Source: Piromyces finnis
Taxonomy: Eukaryota > Neocallimastigomycota > Neocallimastigomycetes > Neocallimastigales > Neocallimastigaceae
Assembly: GCA_002104945.1 (NCBI GenBank)
Contig: MCFH01000011.1
Coordinates: 815,501 to 879,500, forward strand
Direction of reading: 5' to 3'
Length of the DNA: 64,000 nt
The translations under genes were made by a program, and so were the position numbers. This document shows positions 61,028-64,000 of this stretch, piece by piece (position 1 is the stretch's first letter; each line of letters begins with the position of its first letter). The notes under the pieces were generated by a model that ran no database searches, had not been told where the DNA came from, and saw nothing but the letters and a program-made list of their open reading frames with translations.

Positions 61028-63349
61028 ATGGATATAGATAATTTAAGTTATTTACAATCACCATTAAAGGAAAAAGTACAACAATTACTTAATCAGTCAT
61101 CTTTAAATGACGACCAAAAATACACTATTAATGAAGTATTAGATTATTTCACAAAAAAATTACAACAATGTGAAGAAAAATTTAATATTAATATTCTTAA
61201 TAATATAGATGATACTATATTAGTTAATGGAGAATTAATACATAATAGTAAAAAAAGACCTTTCAATTCAATGGTTCAAGAAAGTGATGATGCCATGGCC
61301 ATTGATAGTATACCTGTTACACCAATTTCCAACAAATTATCTTCCTTTATCAACTTACCTATTGGAAAAAAACCATTATTTAAATCTTACCTTTATAATG
61401 TTAATTATATCATCCATGATGTATCTTTCATGAATCCAAGACGTTTATTTAATCTAGTAATGACTCAAGAATGCTTCATTGTTATATATCCAAAGGAAGA
61501 AAATAATATTGAACTTGTTATACCATACGAAGCAATTTCGGAAATAATATGTGTTCCAGTTCCAGAAACAGCAACTAAAAAATGGTGTGTTTCAATGGTA
61601 GTAGATAAAAATTATCAACCTAAAATAATTAAAAAACCACCAATTGACTTCACCATCACAAATAAAAAAGGTAATAAAAAAAATACTAGAAAAAGTGTAA
61701 ATAAGAAACCACTTTCCACCGATGACACCAACCCACCGCCTACTGTTACCGCTACGAATCATGAAATTTACATTTTTAAATTTGATGATAATAAAAGTTT
61801 AAATATATTTGAAACTAATTCATCTGGTGTCGCAACAGACCAAGATATATTGGATAACTTTGGTCTTAAAAAGGTGGACCCAGCCATTTGCAATAAAAAA
61901 TATCTTTTTGATTTATTTAAAAAATATATATGGCCAAATAGTGAAAAGGAAATATTAGAACCCAATCCTTCAATATTTGTTTCTAAGAAAAAATCAATGT
62001 CTAGCCATACCAAAAATAAAACACATACCTTTCATATTAATTGTTATTATAAAGCTAAAGAAGGTTATCTTTTCCTTCTTAATGAAGGTATATTCTTTGG
62101 AGCTAAAAAACCTTCTCTCTATTTCCCAATGAATAATGTTCTTTCTATTAAAGTCACAAATGTTACAAGTCGAACTTTTAATTTAAATATTCGTCGTCTT
62201 CAATACACTGCGGAGAGTCAAGAATTATTAAGTAAAAAAATAAAATTAGATAAGGAAAATAGTCAACAACAACAACAACAACAACAGCAGCAGCAAGAAG
62301 AAGAAGAGCAACAACAACAACAACAAAATAATACTGAAGAAGAAAATTATGAATTTTCAATGATCGATAGTGTTGAATTTGATGCTATTATGGATTATAT
62401 AAAAAAACATAAAACAGAATGGTCTACTAATCGTAATGGTGAATTTGGTATGAATACAGAAGAAATGGAAAATACAGAACAACAAAATGATGAAGCTGAT
62501 AGTAAGGATGAAGATAAAAGGTCAAACAATAAGAAATCTGTCAAGGGTAAAGCAAATAGTAATGGTAGAAATGATGAGTTACAAAATATTATGACCTTTG
62601 TGGATGAGGATGAAAGTAATGATGAAGATTACAATCCAGATGATGATAGTGATTCTGAAGATAGTGATGAAGATTCTGATATAGATTTAGATAAAAATCA
62701 AGAAAAAATAGATATGGAAAACGATAAAGAAGTATTAAAATCCATGAATGAAGGAAATAAAAATATAGAAGAAAGTGATGGAAATAATGATGCACCAAAA
62801 TCATTAAGAAGTCGGAAGCCAAGAAAGAATTCTGTTAAAGCAAAACTTGTAGAAAAATCTGAAGAAAATGACACACCATTATCCCCAATGATGGAGGATA
62901 AACCAGAAGTAGGCGAGGATGAAGAAATTAGTGCAATTAGTTCTAATGTTGAAGAAATTTCCTTATCTTCTGCAGATCCTACTCCTTCATCCACAAAACG
63001 TTCAAAACGTAAATCTTCCAATCCAAGAAAAGTATCGACCACCGCAAATAAAGGAAAATCATCAACCACCAATACAAAAAGAAGATCATCAAAAAATTCA
63101 AAAATAGATAATAATGATACCAATTCTTCATCTCAAGAAAAGTCAATTAGAAATACTACCACTACCACCACCACCACCACTACTACTACTACTACTAATA
63201 GTAGTAGTAATAATGATAACAATAAAAAGAAACAACTTACTATAAGTGATCTTTTTAATAAAACTGCCAATAAAAACAAAATATCTTCATCTATACAAAT
63301 TGAACATGAAGATGAGGATGAAGAGGAGGATGAAATCTTGTTTGAATAA
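61028..63349 (+). CDS. RTT106: RTT106-type histone chaperone
   Basis: Intronless, 773 residues. Rtt106 binds acetylated H3-H4 through tandem PH-like domains and acts in replication-coupled nucleosome assembly and silencing. An N-terminal helical region (about 1-60; in yeast the dimerisation part) is followed by two PH-like domains. The first (about 115-310) has ELVIPYEAISEIICVPVPE. The second (about 325-460) has HTFHINCYYKAKEGYLFLL, NEGIFFGAKKPSLYFPMNNV and, after a Gln/Glu insert, YEFSMIDSVEFDAIMDYIKK. A polyGln/polyGlu insert (about 412-436) interrupts the second domain just before its last strand and helix. The C-terminal half is acidic and Ser/Lys-rich, with a poly-Thr run near 715-727, and ends in an acidic tail. 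It is longer than yeast Rtt106 (455 residues), mainly in this tail. Confidence 0.88.
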   Translation: MDIDNLSYLQSPLKEKVQQLLNQSSLNDDQKYTINEVLDYFTKKLQQCEEKFNINILNNIDDTILVNGELIHNSKKRPFNSMVQESDDAMAIDSIPVTPISNKLSSFINLPIGKKPLFKSYLYNVNYIIHDVSFMNPRRLFNLVMTQECFIVIYPKEENNIELVIPYEAISEIICVPVPETATKKWCVSMVVDKNYQPKIIKKPPIDFTITNKKGNKKNTRKSVNKKPLSTDDTNPPPTVTATNHEIYIFKFDDNKSLNIFETNSSGVATDQDILDNFGLKKVDPAICNKKYLFDLFKKYIWPNSEKEILEPNPSIFVSKKKSMSSHTKNKTHTFHINCYYKAKEGYLFLLNEGIFFGAKKPSLYFPMNNVLSIKVTNVTSRTFNLNIRRLQYTAESQELLSKKIKLDKENSQQQQQQQQQQQEEEEQQQQQQNNTEEENYEFSMIDSVEFDAIMDYIKKHKTEWSTNRNGEFGMNTEEMENTEQQNDEADSKDEDKRSNNKKSVKGKANSNGRNDELQNIMTFVDEDESNDEDYNPDDDSDSEDSDEDSDIDLDKNQEKIDMENDKEVLKSMNEGNKNIEESDGNNDAPKSLRSRKPRKNSVKAKLVEKSEENDTPLSPMMEDKPEVGEDEEISAISSNVEEISLSSADPTPSSTKRSKRKSSNPRKVSTTANKGKSSTTNTKRRSSKNSKIDNNDTNSSSQEKSIRNTTTTTTTTTTTTTTNSSSNNDNNKKKQLTISDLFNKTANKNKISSSIQIEHEDEDEEEDEILFE

Positions 63350-63727
63350 GCAAAAACATATATATATATATATAATAATATAATAATATATATTTATTAA
63401 TATAATAAATATATTTTATACCTTTTTATCTCTATTTATCTAATTATATAACCCTATTATTTATACTATTTCAATATTATATCCTACTATTTTTTTTTTA
63501 ATGTAATACATTTAAGTTTCTATTGTACATGTATTTTTAATTTTAATAAATAATAATAAATAAGAATTAAAATATTTGAATACACAAAAAAAAAAATTCT
63601 TTCTATATTAAAACTTTTTTTTTTTTTTTTTTGTATTCATATCATATACTCGTCTCGTTAGAATACAAAAACTTGGGAATGAAATTATATATAATAAAAC
63701 TTTTAATTTTGTAAAATATATATTTTA

Positions 63728-63826
<99 letters not shown>

Positions 63827-63911
63827 TTAATTTATTTATAAAATTAGATAGGATGTGGGTATAATATTAAAATAATATATATATAACTCTAATTATATTT
63901 ATAATTATAAC

Positions 63912-63943
<32 letters not shown>

Positions 63944-64000
63944 CAATGATCTATAAAAATAAAAATAAAATTTTGGTAAAAATAATCTAATGTATTATAG
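63350..64000. other. AT-rich 3' flank, no gene seen
   Basis: Holds an ATT microsatellite at about 63731-63827, TATA repeats and poly-T runs. No open frame with protein-like content. Confidence 0.55.
63731..63827. repeat. ATT microsatellite
   Basis: About 97 bases of ATT triplets with one ATATT interruption. Confidence 0.95.

Noticed and set aside
62178-63123. Minus-strand frames over RTT106
   Set aside because: Antisense of poly-Gln and acidic coding repeats.
1-64000. tRNA, rRNA or CRISPR features
   Set aside because: No cloverleaf with a T-loop consensus, no rRNA-like stretch, and no spaced identical repeats were recognised by eye. A tRNAscan or Infernal run would be decisive.

Overview
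The window looks like nuclear DNA of an anaerobic gut fungus (Neocallimastigomycota). Non-coding DNA is extremely A+T rich, with poly-A/poly-T runs and TAA/ATT microsatellites, and genes stand out as islands of higher G+C. Many genes have short GT-AG introns. Two genes encode secreted CotH-domain proteins carrying fungal (CBM10-type) dockerins, a combination characteristic of anaerobic fungal cellulosomes. All family names come from recognising motifs by eye; no search was run.

Layout. 1-5 kb: a secreted Thr/Lys/Pro-rich repeat protein and a two-exon CKS1. 5-10 kb: a hexamer satellite, a four-exon four-TM protein, and a duplicated flank. 11-14.4 kb: a five-exon MDM31/MDM32-family gene. 15.5-22.3 kb (minus): a 28-exon RAD54B/RDH54-type recombination translocase. 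23.3-26.3 kb (minus): an SMAP-domain Lys-rich protein and an eight-exon FOP/CEP43-like centrosomal protein. 28.9-32.1 kb: a divergent HSPA12-like protein with a C-terminal coiled coil. 33.6-35 kb (minus): a multi-TM protein that may be TMEM138-like. 37.4-42.2 kb: four tandem intronless GNAT acetyltransferases of bacterial appearance. 45.2-47.6 and 55.5-57.9 kb: two CotH-dockerin paralogues, with a GFD2-type DEDDh exonuclease gene (minus) and a decayed copia-like gag fragment between them. 61-63.3 kb: an RTT106-type histone chaperone.

The genes do not form one pathway. Themes are cellulosome and secretion (CotH pair, repeat protein), zoospore basal body or cilium (FOP-like, possibly TMEM138-like), chromatin and recombination (RAD54B, RTT106, CKS1), and expansion of an acquired family (GNAT array). 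The observations most worth checking are the GNAT array, a near-identical patch between the CotH paralogues, an exon-2-like fossil overlapping the 3' splice site of an MDM31 intron, a 12-nt RAD54B microexon, the altered nucleotide-binding motif of the HSPA12-like protein, and several relic ORFs in the AT-rich gaps.
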